This document shows, one piece after another, positions 27,448-35,939 of a DNA stretch of 64,000 nt. A program made the position numbers and the translations under genes. Source of the stretch: Marinobacter denitrificans (GTDB lineage Bacteria; Pseudomonadota; Gammaproteobacteria; Pseudomonadales; Oleiphilaceae). How positions within the stretch are numbered: position 1 is the first letter of the stretch; each line of letters starts with the position of its first letter. The notes under the pieces are model-generated. The model saw only the letters and a program-made list of their open reading frames with translations, ran no database searches and was not told the origin of the DNA. The stretch lies in assembly GCF_008795955.1 (NCBI RefSeq), contig NZ_VMHN01000002.1, forward strand, positions 744,001 through 808,000. Direction: 5' to 3'.

Positions 27448-29163
27448 CTACCCCTTGGCGATCAGGTTGTGGCTGGCGAGTTCGCCGCGGAAATCCCGCA
27501 GCAGGCTCAGCACGGGATTGGGTGCCGCCTGGCCCAGGCCGCAGATGGAGGCATCTGCCATCACGCTGGCCAGTTGCTGCATCGTTTCCTCATCCCAGCT
27601 GTTGCGTTCCAGCAAGGTGAGCATTTTCTCGGTGCCCACGCGGCAGGGAGTGCATTGCCCGCAGGACTCATCGGCAAAGAAGCCCAGAAGGTTGGATGCG
27701 GCATCCGCCAGGTTGTCCTGATCCGACAGAACGATCACAGCGGCAGAACCGATAAAACAGCCGTGTTCCTGCAGGGTGTCGAAGTCCAGGGGAATGTCGG
27801 CCTTGCTGGCCGGCAATATGCCACCGGAGGCACCGCCTGGCAGATAGGCCAGCAGCCGGTGCCCTTCGGCCATGCCGCCGCAGTATTCCTCGATCAACTC
27901 ATTAAGAGTGATCCCCGCAGGCGCAACATGAACGCCGGGCCGGGCCACCCGTCCCGAAACCGAAAAACTGCGAAGCCCCTTGCGGCCATGCCGCCCCTGG
28001 CTGGCGAACCATTCGGCGCCCTGGGCGTGGATGCGCGGGATCCAGTAAACCGTTTCGACGTTATTAACCAGTGTAGGCTGATTAAACAGTCCTTTTTGGG
28101 CAACGAAAGGCGGGCGATGGCGTGGCTTGCCGGGTTTACCCTCCAGTGACTCGATCAGGGCGGATTCCTCACCGCAGATGTAGGCGCCCGCGCCACGGCG
28201 CAGGATGATAAAACCCGGCTCGACGATTTCGGCCTCTTCCAGCTCGGCAATGGCCTCTTTAAGAACATTGTGCAGGCCGGGATATTCGTCTCGCAGATAA
28301 ATGTAGAGCGCCTGCGCCTCGACTGCCCAGGCGCTAACCAACGCGCCTTCCAGGAAGCCATGGGGCTCTCGCTCCAGGTAGTGGCGATCTTTGAAGGTGC
28401 CCGGCTCGCCTTCGTCGGCGTTGATCACCGCATAACGTGGCCCGGGCTCGGCCCGCACCGCCTGCCATTTGCGGAAGGTCGGAAATCCCGCGCCGCCCAG
28501 TCCGCGCAGGCCGGCGCCTTCAAGTTCTTTCACCAGCGAGTCAGCGCTCACCCGGCCTTGGCGGCAATCTGCCAGCAACCCATAACCGCCCGTCGAGCGG
28601 TAAGCCGCAAGGCCTGGCCAGCGGATTTCCTCTGGCTGAACCTGCCCATGTTCTACGGCATCACCCACATTGAACGCATTGGCATGGCACACATGATGAC
28701 GTCCAACGGCCACTACCGGTGCTGTTTCACAGCGCCCCATGCAGGGCGCGCGCAGCACCCTCACCCGGGCGGGATTAGCCCCGTCAGCCAAATCCTGATG
28801 CAGCGCCTCTGCTCCGGCCAGTTGACACGAAAGCGAATCACATACACGCAAGGTTATTGCCGGTGGTGGCGTTTGTTCGTCGTGAATAACATCGAAATGG
28901 GCGTAGAAGGTGGCCGTTTCATAAATAGCCGCCATGGGCAGATTCATGAACGAGGCCAGGGCCCGGAGCCGGGGCATGGAGAGGTAACCGTAGGTGTCCT
29001 GCATTGCATGCAGGTGTTCAATCAGACGATCCCGGCTGCGCAATGACGAATCCCTACGTTCGTCACCGATCAGCTCCCGCAGCTCTGACAGCAAAGCCGG
29101 TTCGAGTTGCCGACCCCGAAGCGCAGAGCGCCGGCGTTTGACCTTCTTATCGTCTGTGCTCAT
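27448..29163 (-). CDS. Formate dehydrogenase fused gamma-beta (NuoE-NuoF-like) diaphorase subunit
   Basis: About 571 residues joining two subunits that are usually separate. Residues about 20-150 are NuoE/FdsG-like, with the 2Fe-2S Cys set (CDSLSCQ, then CMGRCETAP). Residues about 190-560 are NuoF/FdsB-like, with the glycine-rich NADH site GLRGLGGAGFPT, the FMN site region and the CGQCTPCRVGTEK 4Fe-4S cluster. It accepts electrons from the molybdenum subunit and reduces NAD+. The frame is open 21 codons further upstream from a TTG, but ATG 29163 gives the natural N-terminus; no good ribosome binding site is seen. The stop codon lies 10 bases before the alpha-subunit start. Confidence 0.9.
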   Translation of the reverse strand: MSTDDKKVKRRRSALRGRQLEPALLSELRELIGDERRDSSLRSRDRLIEHLHAMQDTYGYLSMPRLRALASFMNLPMAAIYETATFYAHFDVIHDEQTPPPAITLRVCDSLSCQLAGAEALHQDLADGANPARVRVLRAPCMGRCETAPVVAVGRHHVCHANAFNVGDAVEHGQVQPEEIRWPGLAAYRSTGGYGLLADCRQGRVSADSLVKELEGAGLRGLGGAGFPTFRKWQAVRAEPGPRYAVINADEGEPGTFKDRHYLEREPHGFLEGALVSAWAVEAQALYIYLRDEYPGLHNVLKEAIAELEEAEIVEPGFIILRRGAGAYICGEESALIESLEGKPGKPRHRPPFVAQKGLFNQPTLVNNVETVYWIPRIHAQGAEWFASQGRHGRKGLRSFSVSGRVARPGVHVAPAGITLNELIEEYCGGMAEGHRLLAYLPGGASGGILPASKADIPLDFDTLQEHGCFIGSAAVIVLSDQDNLADAASNLLGFFADESCGQCTPCRVGTEKMLTLLERNSWDEETMQQLASVMADASICGLGQAAPNPVLSLLRDFRGELASHNLIAKG

Positions 29164-29398
29164 TGTTCTTGTCCAGGCCTCAAAGTCCCAAAGGCAGCCT
29201 GGCAGGCTGGCCTGACTACTTGGCAATCATTGAAGCATATACGGACGGATTGCCGCCAGCGGCCTGTCGGGCTTGCACCGGAGAACGTCGTTTTTGGATT
29301 GATGTAACCCATGGTTCAAGAGAAGATAACGTTCACAGACTTCATGGGCGAAACCTGCGCCCCCTCAGCAAACCAACAACCACAAGTAGGGACTTGCC

Positions 29399-30181
29399 AT
29401 GAAACTCAAAGATTCCGTCGCCATTGTCACCGGTTCCTCCTCCGGTATCGGCGCCGCCATCGCCCGCCTGTTTGCCGAACACGGCTGCCACGTGGTGATC
29501 AACTACAGTAATAATGAGGACGGCGCCCGGGCGGTAGCCGCCGACTGCGAGAAGCTCGGTGTAAAAACCCTGGTAATGCGCGCCGATGTGGCGGAAGACG
29601 CCGACTGCCGCGCCCTGGTGGACGCCACCCTGGACCAGCTGGGCCGGGTTGATATCATGGTTAACAACGCCGGTACCACGAAATTCTGTGATCAGGCCAA
29701 CCTCGACGGCCTCGACAAGCAGGACTTCCTCGACCTGTACGCCGTCAATACCGTGGGCCCCTTTCAGATGACCCGTGCCGCCGAGAAAGCCCTGCGAGCC
29801 AATGGTTCCGGGCACATCATCAACATGGCGTCCATTGCTGGCCTCGCTGGTATCGGCAGTTCCATTGCCTATGCCGCCTCAAAGGGCGCCCTGGTTACCA
29901 TGACCCGTTCCCTGGCCCGGGTCATGGGGCCGGAAGTCCGGGTCAACGCCGTCTGTCCCGGTTTTGTTCAGGGTGAGTGGCTGAAAAAGGGCTTGGGCGA
30001 AGACAAGTACGACGCGTTGCTGGAGAAGACCAAGGGTGCCTCGCCCCTGCATGATGCCGCCTCACCGGAAACCGTGGCCGATATCTGCCTGGGCCTGATC
30101 ATCGGCGGCGACCTGACTACGGGGGAAACCATCCTCATCGACGGCGGCGCTCACCTGGGTATGGCGCCGGTTCGCCGTTAA
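29399..30181 (+). CDS. FabG-like short-chain dehydrogenase/reductase
   Basis: A 260-residue classical SDR with the cofactor motif TGSSSGIGAAIA (about 11-22), NNAGTT (about 90), the catalytic Ser in INMASIAG, YAASKGA (Tyr-x-x-x-Lys) and PGFV. It is a 3-oxoacyl-ACP reductase or 3-hydroxyacyl-CoA dehydrogenase-type enzyme; which of these cannot be told. It is transcribed away from the formate dehydrogenase operon and lies 55 bases ahead of a CoA-transferase gene, which favours an acyl-CoA substrate. Confidence 0.85.
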   Translation: MKLKDSVAIVTGSSSGIGAAIARLFAEHGCHVVINYSNNEDGARAVAADCEKLGVKTLVMRADVAEDADCRALVDATLDQLGRVDIMVNNAGTTKFCDQANLDGLDKQDFLDLYAVNTVGPFQMTRAAEKALRANGSGHIINMASIAGLAGIGSSIAYAASKGALVTMTRSLARVMGPEVRVNAVCPGFVQGEWLKKGLGEDKYDALLEKTKGASPLHDAASPETVADICLGLIIGGDLTTGETILIDGGAHLGMAPVRR

Positions 30182-30236
30182 CAGCCCTGTTCACCTTACG
30201 TGTACGCTGCCCTCGCCTGTCTAAAAGGAGCATCAG

Positions 30237-31460
30237 ATGTCAGGTCCCCTGGCTCATATTCGTGTTTTGGATCTATCCAGGGTCTTGGCAGGCCCTTGGG
30301 CGGGTCAGATCTTTGGTGATCTGGGCGCTGAAGTTATCAAGATTGAACGCCCGTTAACCGGTGACGACACTCGATCCTGGGGCCCGCCCTACCTGAAGAG
30401 CGTCGATGGCAGTGCTGAGCTCTCCGCCTACTTCCTGACCGCAAACCGAAACAAGCAGTCCCTGGCGATCGATATTGCCCATCCCGAGGGGCAGGAGCTG
30501 ATTCGCAAACTGGTGGCCGAATCGGATGTGGTATTGGAAAACTTCAAGGTGGGCGGGCTCAAACGTTATGCCCTGGATTATGACAGCCTGAAACTCATCA
30601 ACCCTGAACTGATCTACTGTTCTATTACCGGGTTTGGCCAGGATGGCCCCTACGCGAACCGTCCCGGCTACGATTTCCTGATTCAGTCCATGGGCGGCCT
30701 GATGAGTATCACCGGACAGCCAGACGGTGAGCCGGGTGCCGGCCCCATGAAGGTGGGCGTTGCCCTGACTGACATCCTGACCGGACTCTACGCCACCATC
30801 GGTGTGCTCGCCGCTCTCAACCATCGCGAACGGACTGGCGAAGGCCAGTACGTGGAAGCTGCGCTGCTAGACGTTCAGGTAGCTTGCCTGGCCAACCAGG
30901 CCATGAATTACCTGACAACGGGCAAGGCACCAGCCAGGATGGGGAATGCCCACCCGAACATCGTCCCTTATCAGGACTTCCCCACTGCGGACGGTAATAT
31001 GGTCCTGACGGTCGGCAACGACGCGCAGTTCGCTCGGCTCTGCGACGCTCTTGGACACCCGGAATGGGCAAGTGATGAGCGATTCGCCAGCAATCGTGCC
31101 CGGGTGGCAAATCGCAGGGAGCTGATTCCCAAACTACGGCAGGCGACCGTGATGCGTTCAACACGGGAATGGGTGGATGTTCTGGAACGCTCGGGTGTGC
31201 CCTGTGGTCCGGTTAACACCCTGGATGAGGTGTTCGATGATCCTCAGGTTCTTGCGCGGGGAATGAAACAGTCTTTACAGCATCCGGACCTGGGTGAGGT
31301 ACCGACGGTAGGTAATCCGATCAAGCTTAAACTTACACCTGTCAGTTACCGGATGGCACCGCCGCTTCTGGGAGAACATTCGGAACAGGTTCTGCAGCAG
31401 ATTGTAGGTTTGTCAGCCGATGATATTAAGGCGCTGCGGGAACGGGGTGTGGTTTCCTGA
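30237..31460 (+). CDS. CaiB/BaiF family CoA-transferase
   Basis: A 407-residue class III CoA-transferase. The opening RVLDLSRVLAGPWAGQIFGDLGAEVIKIE is the family hallmark, NRNKQSLAID follows near residue 70, and the catalytic Asp is in RPGYDFLIQ near residue 147. The enzymes move CoA between carboxylic acids (formyl-CoA:oxalate, carnitine, succinyl-CoA:mesaconate and similar). The closeness to a formate dehydrogenase recalls oxalate breakdown, but no oxalyl-CoA decarboxylase is in the window, so that remains a guess. AAAAGGAG stands ahead of the ATG. The next features are tRNA genes on the other strand. Confidence 0.9.
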   Translation: MSGPLAHIRVLDLSRVLAGPWAGQIFGDLGAEVIKIERPLTGDDTRSWGPPYLKSVDGSAELSAYFLTANRNKQSLAIDIAHPEGQELIRKLVAESDVVLENFKVGGLKRYALDYDSLKLINPELIYCSITGFGQDGPYANRPGYDFLIQSMGGLMSITGQPDGEPGAGPMKVGVALTDILTGLYATIGVLAALNHRERTGEGQYVEAALLDVQVACLANQAMNYLTTGKAPARMGNAHPNIVPYQDFPTADGNMVLTVGNDAQFARLCDALGHPEWASDERFASNRARVANRRELIPKLRQATVMRSTREWVDVLERSGVPCGPVNTLDEVFDDPQVLARGMKQSLQHPDLGEVPTVGNPIKLKLTPVSYRMAPPLLGEHSEQVLQQIVGLSADDIKALRERGVVS

Positions 31461-31472
31461 GAAGGTAAAAAA

Positions 31473-31546
31473 TGGAGGCGCGGGTCGGAATCGAACCGGC
31501 GTACACGGAGTTGCAGTCCGCTGCATAACCACTCTGCCACCGCGCC
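31473..31546 (-). tRNA. tRNA-Cys (GCA)
   Basis: A 74-base cloverleaf read on the minus strand: acceptor GGCGCGG pairing with the 3' CCGCGCC, discriminator U and encoded CCA, anticodon GCA within CTGCAAC, and a standard GGTTCGATTCC T-arm. A run of six T follows the CCA on the minus strand and may help termination. It follows tRNA-Gly by 66 bases, the same order as in the E. coli glyW-cysT operon. Confidence 0.95.
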
Positions 31547-31612
31547 GGTAAAAGTTCGAAGGGGATTCGACACTTTTATGCTCTCAGGTGGGCATTGAGA
31601 GACTGTGTTGAT

Positions 31613-31688
31613 TGGAGCGGGAAACGAGATTCGAACTCGCGACCCCAACCTTGGCAAGGTTGTGCTCTACCAACTGAGCTATTCCCGC
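31613..31688 (-). tRNA. tRNA-Gly (GCC)
   Basis: A 76-base cloverleaf on the minus strand: acceptor GCGGGAA pairing with TTCCCGC, encoded CCA, anticodon GCC within TTGCCAA, and a GTTCGAATC T-arm. It is upstream of tRNA-Cys in the same transcript direction. In E. coli pgsA lies directly ahead of this tRNA pair; here the lipid-ABC operon on the opposite strand is placed between them. Confidence 0.95.
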
Positions 31689-31871
31689 TTGGTCAACGAG
31701 GGCGTATTCTACGGATTCGGCCGTTTGCGTCAACCTCTTTTTTCAACTTTCTGTTTTGCTTCAGGTTCTTGATTATTTTTCACACAAGGAAGAGGCAGCC
31801 CGATGGTAGAATTTCAGCTAGTATCATGAAGACATAACAATATTTCCTGAACACAGGCACAGGAACCCCGG

Positions 31872-32996
31872 ATGCCCTCACCCGGCAAACTAGACTATCA
31901 GGCTGACCGCATTGTCATCACCGGTGACTGGACGCTGCCCAACTATGCCAGGCTGAGGCAGGAGGTAACTTCCGCCCTCGCCTCACGGAAGACAGCGGAT
32001 GTCTCCCCCGACCTGACTTCAATTGCTGCCCTGGATACCGCCGGAGCGGCACTGCTGGCTGATCTTATTGGCGCCCAGAGGCTGGTCGAGCTGACCGGCG
32101 TGAATTCAGAACTTCCGCCTGAACGGCGGGACCTTTTACGCCTGGTTGGGGAGGCTCTGGCCTCGCCGGATGAGGAAATGCCCCACCAGGGGTCTGCCGT
32201 TATCGCTTTCATTGGCCGGGTGGGCCGGCAGGTAGAGGATTACTGGAACCAGCAACGGCTGTTGATGGGGTTTACCGGGCAGATTCTTGCAACACTGGTC
32301 GCCATTCTGCACACACCCTGGCGTTGGCGGATGACTTCGTTGGTCGCCCATATCCATCAGACCGGGCTCAACGCGCTGCCCATCGTGGCCCTGCTCACTT
32401 TTCTGGTGGGCGCGGTGGTTGCGTTTCTGGGAGCCACCGTTCTTGATGAGTTCGGCGCCACCATTTATACCGTCAACCTGGTTGCGTTCTCCTTCCTGCG
32501 GGAGTTTGGCGTGTTACTGGCGGCCATTCTCCTGGCGGGCCGAACCGCCAGTGCCTTTACCGCGCAGCTCGGTTCCATGAAAGCGAACGAAGAGATAGAC
32601 GCGCTGCGCACCTTCGGACTCAGCCCGATCGAACTTCTGGTGATTCCCCGGGTTCTGGCAATGGTCATTTCCCTGCCGATACTGACCTTTGTGGGCATGA
32701 TCAGCGGCATCATTGGGGGTTCTCTGGTTTGCGTGATGGTACTGGACATTTCGGTCCCTCAGATCCTCAACATTCTGGAAACCAAGGTCAAAGCCATTCA
32801 TTTTTTTGTGGGCCTTGGTAAGGCGCCGGTTTTTGCCTTCGTCATCGCCGTCATTGGCTGCCTGGAAGGTTTCAAGGCCAGTGGTAGTGCGGAATCCGTC
32901 GGTGAGCACACCACCTCTGCCGTGGTACAGTCGATTTTTATGGTCATCCTGCTGGACTCCATAGCGGCAATTTTCTTCATGGAGATGGGTTGGTGA
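31872..32996 (+). CDS. STAS-MlaE fusion permease of a lipid ABC transporter
   Basis: A 374-residue protein. Residues 1-100 form a STAS-like domain (strand ADRIVITGDWTL, then the LDTAGAALLADL segment). Residues about 120-374 form an MlaE/Ttg2B permease with the family's hydrophobic helices and the GSMKANEEIDALRTFGLSPIELLVIPR loop. In the Mla system the STAS protein (MlaB) and permease (MlaE) are separate chains; here they are one. It moves phospholipid-type lipids between inner membrane and periplasm together with the ATPase and MCE protein encoded next. The next gene starts 6 bases after the stop. Confidence 0.9.
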   Translation: MPSPGKLDYQADRIVITGDWTLPNYARLRQEVTSALASRKTADVSPDLTSIAALDTAGAALLADLIGAQRLVELTGVNSELPPERRDLLRLVGEALASPDEEMPHQGSAVIAFIGRVGRQVEDYWNQQRLLMGFTGQILATLVAILHTPWRWRMTSLVAHIHQTGLNALPIVALLTFLVGAVVAFLGATVLDEFGATIYTVNLVAFSFLREFGVLLAAILLAGRTASAFTAQLGSMKANEEIDALRTFGLSPIELLVIPRVLAMVISLPILTFVGMISGIIGGSLVCVMVLDISVPQILNILETKVKAIHFFVGLGKAPVFAFVIAVIGCLEGFKASGSAESVGEHTTSAVVQSIFMVILLDSIAAIFFMEMGW

Positions 32997-33002
32997 GTAT
33001 TG

Positions 33003-33812
33003 ATGGAGAGTGATAAGACCTCGCAAAAGGATGTGGTGATCAGGGTCCGGGACCTTTGCAACCGGTTTGGCAAAAACGAGGTCCATAAGAATCTGAGTCT
33101 CGACCTCAGCCGCCGGGAAATACTTGGGGTGGTTGGTGGCTCGGGAACCGGCAAGTCAGTGCTGTTACGCAGTATCGTGGGGCTCCACCAGCCAGACTCA
33201 GGCGTTATTGAGGTATTCGGTGAGGAATTACAGGCACTTTCGCCGGATCAACGGTCCCGGGTGGAGCGGCGTTTTGGCGTGCTGTTCCAGAGTGGCGCTC
33301 TGTTTACCTCCCTCACCCTGGAAGAAAACGTTGCCTTGCCGCTGATCGAGCACGCCAGGCTCTCCAGGGAAGATGCCGAGCACCTGGCCCGGGTGAAGCT
33401 GGCACTGGTCGGCCTGCCAGCAAAGGCGTGCACCATGGTGCCAGCACAGCTCTCCGGCGGTATGGTAAAACGCGCTTCGCTGGCTCGGGCGATAGCGCTG
33501 GATCCTGAAGTCCTGTTTCTTGATGAGCCTACGGCAGGGCTTGACCCCATCGGTGCCGCCGCCTTCGACCGCCTCATCGTCACCCTCAGGGATGCCCTGG
33601 GTTTCAGCGTGTTTCTGGTCACTCATGACCTGGATACGCTATACAGTACCTGTGACCGGGTGGCGGTGCTGTCAGACAAACGCGTTCTGGTTGAAGGTCC
33701 GCTGGAGGAGATTGAAGATACTGACGACCCGTGGATCCGTGATTATTTTCACGGGCCCAGGGGCCGGGCTGCCCAGAAATCGCGACCTGCAGTCGACAGA
33801 GAATTTGGATGA
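33003..33812 (+). CDS. MlaF-like ABC transporter ATPase
   Basis: A 269-residue ABC ATPase with Walker A GGSGTGKSV, the Q-loop FGVLFQSGAL typical of MlaF/Ttg2A, signature LSGGMVKRASLARAI, Walker B VLFLDEPTAGLD and switch His in VTHD. It powers the lipid transporter of this operon. The frame is open one codon upstream (TTG); ATG 33003 is used. It is followed by the MCE gene after 18 bases. Confidence 0.93.
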   Translation: MESDKTSQKDVVIRVRDLCNRFGKNEVHKNLSLDLSRREILGVVGGSGTGKSVLLRSIVGLHQPDSGVIEVFGEELQALSPDQRSRVERRFGVLFQSGALFTSLTLEENVALPLIEHARLSREDAEHLARVKLALVGLPAKACTMVPAQLSGGMVKRASLARAIALDPEVLFLDEPTAGLDPIGAAAFDRLIVTLRDALGFSVFLVTHDLDTLYSTCDRVAVLSDKRVLVEGPLEEIEDTDDPWIRDYFHGPRGRAAQKSRPAVDREFG

Positions 33813-33830
33813 ATCAGGAGAATCGCTGAG

Positions 33831-34769
33831 ATGGAACCCAGAGCACATCATGTCCTGATCGGGCTGTTCACACTGGTTTTTCTGGCCAGCGCCCTTCTTT
33901 TCGCCCTGTGGCTGGGCAAAGCCAGTACCGACCGGGAGTATTCCTGGTACAAAGTCATCTTCGATCGCGGGGTAAGTGGCCTGTCCGAAGGCAGCCCCGT
34001 CAAATACAGCGGAATAGAGGTAGGTGATGTTTACGAACTCAGGCTGGACCCGGAAGACCCCCGCAATGTGAGGGCGCTTATCCGGGTCTACAGTGATGTC
34101 CCTATCAAGGAAGACACCCGGGCCGGGCTCGCCCTGACCAACATCACCGGCAGCATGAGTATTGAACTGAAGGGCGGCACGCCGGATAGCGCGATACTGG
34201 AGGGCGACCGCCAATCTCCGCCCGCCATCCACGCCGAACCATCCGCCTTGAGTACCCTCATGCAGACCAGCGAGGAGCTCTTCGCCAAGCTTGATCTGGT
34301 ACTGACCAATGCCAATGCGATGGTCTCGCCCGACAACGCCCGTAATCTCACCCGCAGCCTCGATAATATCGAAACCCTGTCATCGAACCTGCTGGCACAA
34401 CGCGACGAGCTTAGCAGGCTGGTCACCAGTTTTGATCAGCTCAGCGGCCAGACGGAAGCCACACTGGAAACCTTCCGCCGCTTTGGGGCCACCGCAAATT
34501 CCATGCTGGACAACGAAGGCCGACAGCTGTTCACCACCGCGCAAAGCGCCATGAACTCTCTCGAGGCCTCTTCCGCCAGTCTGGAGAAGCTTGTGTCCCG
34601 GAATGAAGGCGCCCTGGACCAGGGCATGCAAGGGGCCGCCGAACTGGCCCCCGCCATGAGAGAGCTGCGCAACACCCTGCGAAACCTCAACAGTGTGATC
34701 TACCGCCTCGAGGACGACCCAGCCGGCCTGCTACTGGGCCGCGAGCCAATCCGGGAGTTTAATCCGTGA
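33831..34769 (+). CDS. MlaD/MCE-domain lipid-binding protein
   Basis: A 312-residue protein with one N-terminal membrane helix (HVLIGLFTLVFLASALLFAL, residues 6-25), one MCE domain (about 38-115, SPVKYSGIEVGDV), and a long helical periplasmic tail (about 150-300) that may form a tunnel or stalk. It is longer than E. coli MlaD (about 180 residues) and closer in plan to PqiB/YebT-associated or Ttg2C-type proteins. It hands lipids across the periplasm to the permease. The next gene's GTG overlaps its stop codon. Confidence 0.9.
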   Translation: MEPRAHHVLIGLFTLVFLASALLFALWLGKASTDREYSWYKVIFDRGVSGLSEGSPVKYSGIEVGDVYELRLDPEDPRNVRALIRVYSDVPIKEDTRAGLALTNITGSMSIELKGGTPDSAILEGDRQSPPAIHAEPSALSTLMQTSEELFAKLDLVLTNANAMVSPDNARNLTRSLDNIETLSSNLLAQRDELSRLVTSFDQLSGQTEATLETFRRFGATANSMLDNEGRQLFTTAQSAMNSLEASSASLEKLVSRNEGALDQGMQGAAELAPAMRELRNTLRNLNSVIYRLEDDPAGLLLGREPIREFNP

Positions 34770-35368
34770 CAGTTTCATTCATGCGTTTACTGCTGACGAC
34801 GGCTGCAACCTTGTTGCTGGCCTCCTGCACCGTGTTTCCGGAGCAGGAGGCACACCAGGTTTTTGAGCTACCGGAGCCCACCGTGCCCGAGAACAACACC
34901 GGTACCATCAATACAGCATTGCGTGTATCCGCGCCTCTGGCGGTGACGCCAATTGACAGCAACCGCATTCTGGTCAAACCCGATGCCCATGAAATCCGCG
35001 CCTATCAGGGAGCCCGCTGGAGCAATCGGGCACCGGTGATGCTCGGTGGTTATTTGCTCGAATCCTTTCGCAGGGACGGGCGGATAGCAACGGTAGTGGG
35101 CGACACAAGTCCCGCCCGAAGCCACCTGACACTGACTGGCGATCTGACACGTTTCCAGGCCGAATACCGGGATGGCACCCCGGTTATCCACGTGCAACTG
35201 AACCTGCAGCTCATTGATGAACGCACCCGCGAAACGGTCGCAAACAACCGCTTCGAGGTCAGTCATCCGGCCGCAGGAAACGAGGTCGATATCGTGGTAG
35301 AAGCGTTTGGAGAAGCCAGCGATGAGCTGGCCAGGCAAGTCATTGATTGGGCAGTAGAGCAGCTCTGA
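34766..35368 (+). CDS. ABC-associated lipoprotein, PqiC/DUF330-like
   Basis: A 200-residue lipoprotein with a signal and lipobox LLLASC (Cys21), followed by the ABC-type auxiliary domain found with PqiC-like proteins (VSAPLA near residue 54, then LESFRRDGRI and LTGDLTRFQAEYRDG). It is expected on the inner leaflet of the outer membrane as the docking partner of the MCE protein. GTG 34766 is chosen because CGGGAG lies 8 bases upstream and it forms a GTGA overlap with the MCE gene; an internal ATG at 34781 would also leave a full signal peptide. Convergent with pgsA, with a 6-base gap. Confidence 0.85.
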   Translation: MTVSFMRLLLTTAATLLLASCTVFPEQEAHQVFELPEPTVPENNTGTINTALRVSAPLAVTPIDSNRILVKPDAHEIRAYQGARWSNRAPVMLGGYLLESFRRDGRIATVVGDTSPARSHLTLTGDLTRFQAEYRDGTPVIHVQLNLQLIDERTRETVANNRFEVSHPAAGNEVDIVVEAFGEASDELARQVIDWAVEQL

Positions 35369-35374
35369 GCCTTA

Positions 35375-35932
35375 TCAACCTGCTTTCTTCTCAGGAAACA
35401 GGTCTGGCCAGGCGGCCTTGAGATAGAGAATCATTGACCAGAACGTAAGCACGGCCGCGACGTACAGCAATACCGTTCCCACCTGGCTCCAGAATACGCC
35501 TGAGGGAAATGCCAGCAGCATGACAATGGCCACCATCTGGGCCGTGGTTTTGACTTTACCGATGTAGGATACCGCCACACTTCCCCGGCTTCCAATTTCC
35601 GCCATCCACTCACGCAATGCAGAAATGACGATCTCGCGGCCAATAATCACGGTAGCCGGGATGGTGAGAATGAAACTGGCATGGGCTTCAATTAACACCG
35701 TTAACGCCACCGCCACCATCAGCTTGTCGGCGACGGGGTCAAGAAACGCACCGAACGGTGTGCTCTGGTCCAGTTTTCTCGCCAGATACCCGTCGAGCCA
35801 GTCAGTACCCGCGGCCAAGCCAAAAATACCGGCGCTGACAAAGTAGCTCCAGTCGGCCGGCAAATAATAGATGATCACGAAAACCGGAATCATCAGGATG
35901 CGGGAGAGAGTGAGGATGTTGGGTAGATTCAT
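35375..35932 (-). CDS. pgsA: CDP-diacylglycerol-glycerol-3-phosphate phosphatidyltransferase
   Basis: A 185-residue membrane enzyme that makes phosphatidylglycerol phosphate. The CDP-alcohol phosphatidyltransferase signature is visible as DWLDGYLARKLDQSTPFGAFLDPVADK (Asp-rich DG..AR...G..D...D, about residues 58-86), with four to five membrane helices. The frame is open 39 codons upstream, but ATG 35932 starts the conserved MNLPNILTLSR N-terminus. Located 7 bases after the uvrC stop, as in E. coli. Confidence 0.95.
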   Translation of the reverse strand: MNLPNILTLSRILMIPVFVIIYYLPADWSYFVSAGIFGLAAGTDWLDGYLARKLDQSTPFGAFLDPVADKLMVAVALTVLIEAHASFILTIPATVIIGREIVISALREWMAEIGSRGSVAVSYIGKVKTTAQMVAIVMLLAFPSGVFWSQVGTVLLYVAAVLTFWSMILYLKAAWPDLFPEKKAG

Positions 35933-35939
35933 GCTGTCC

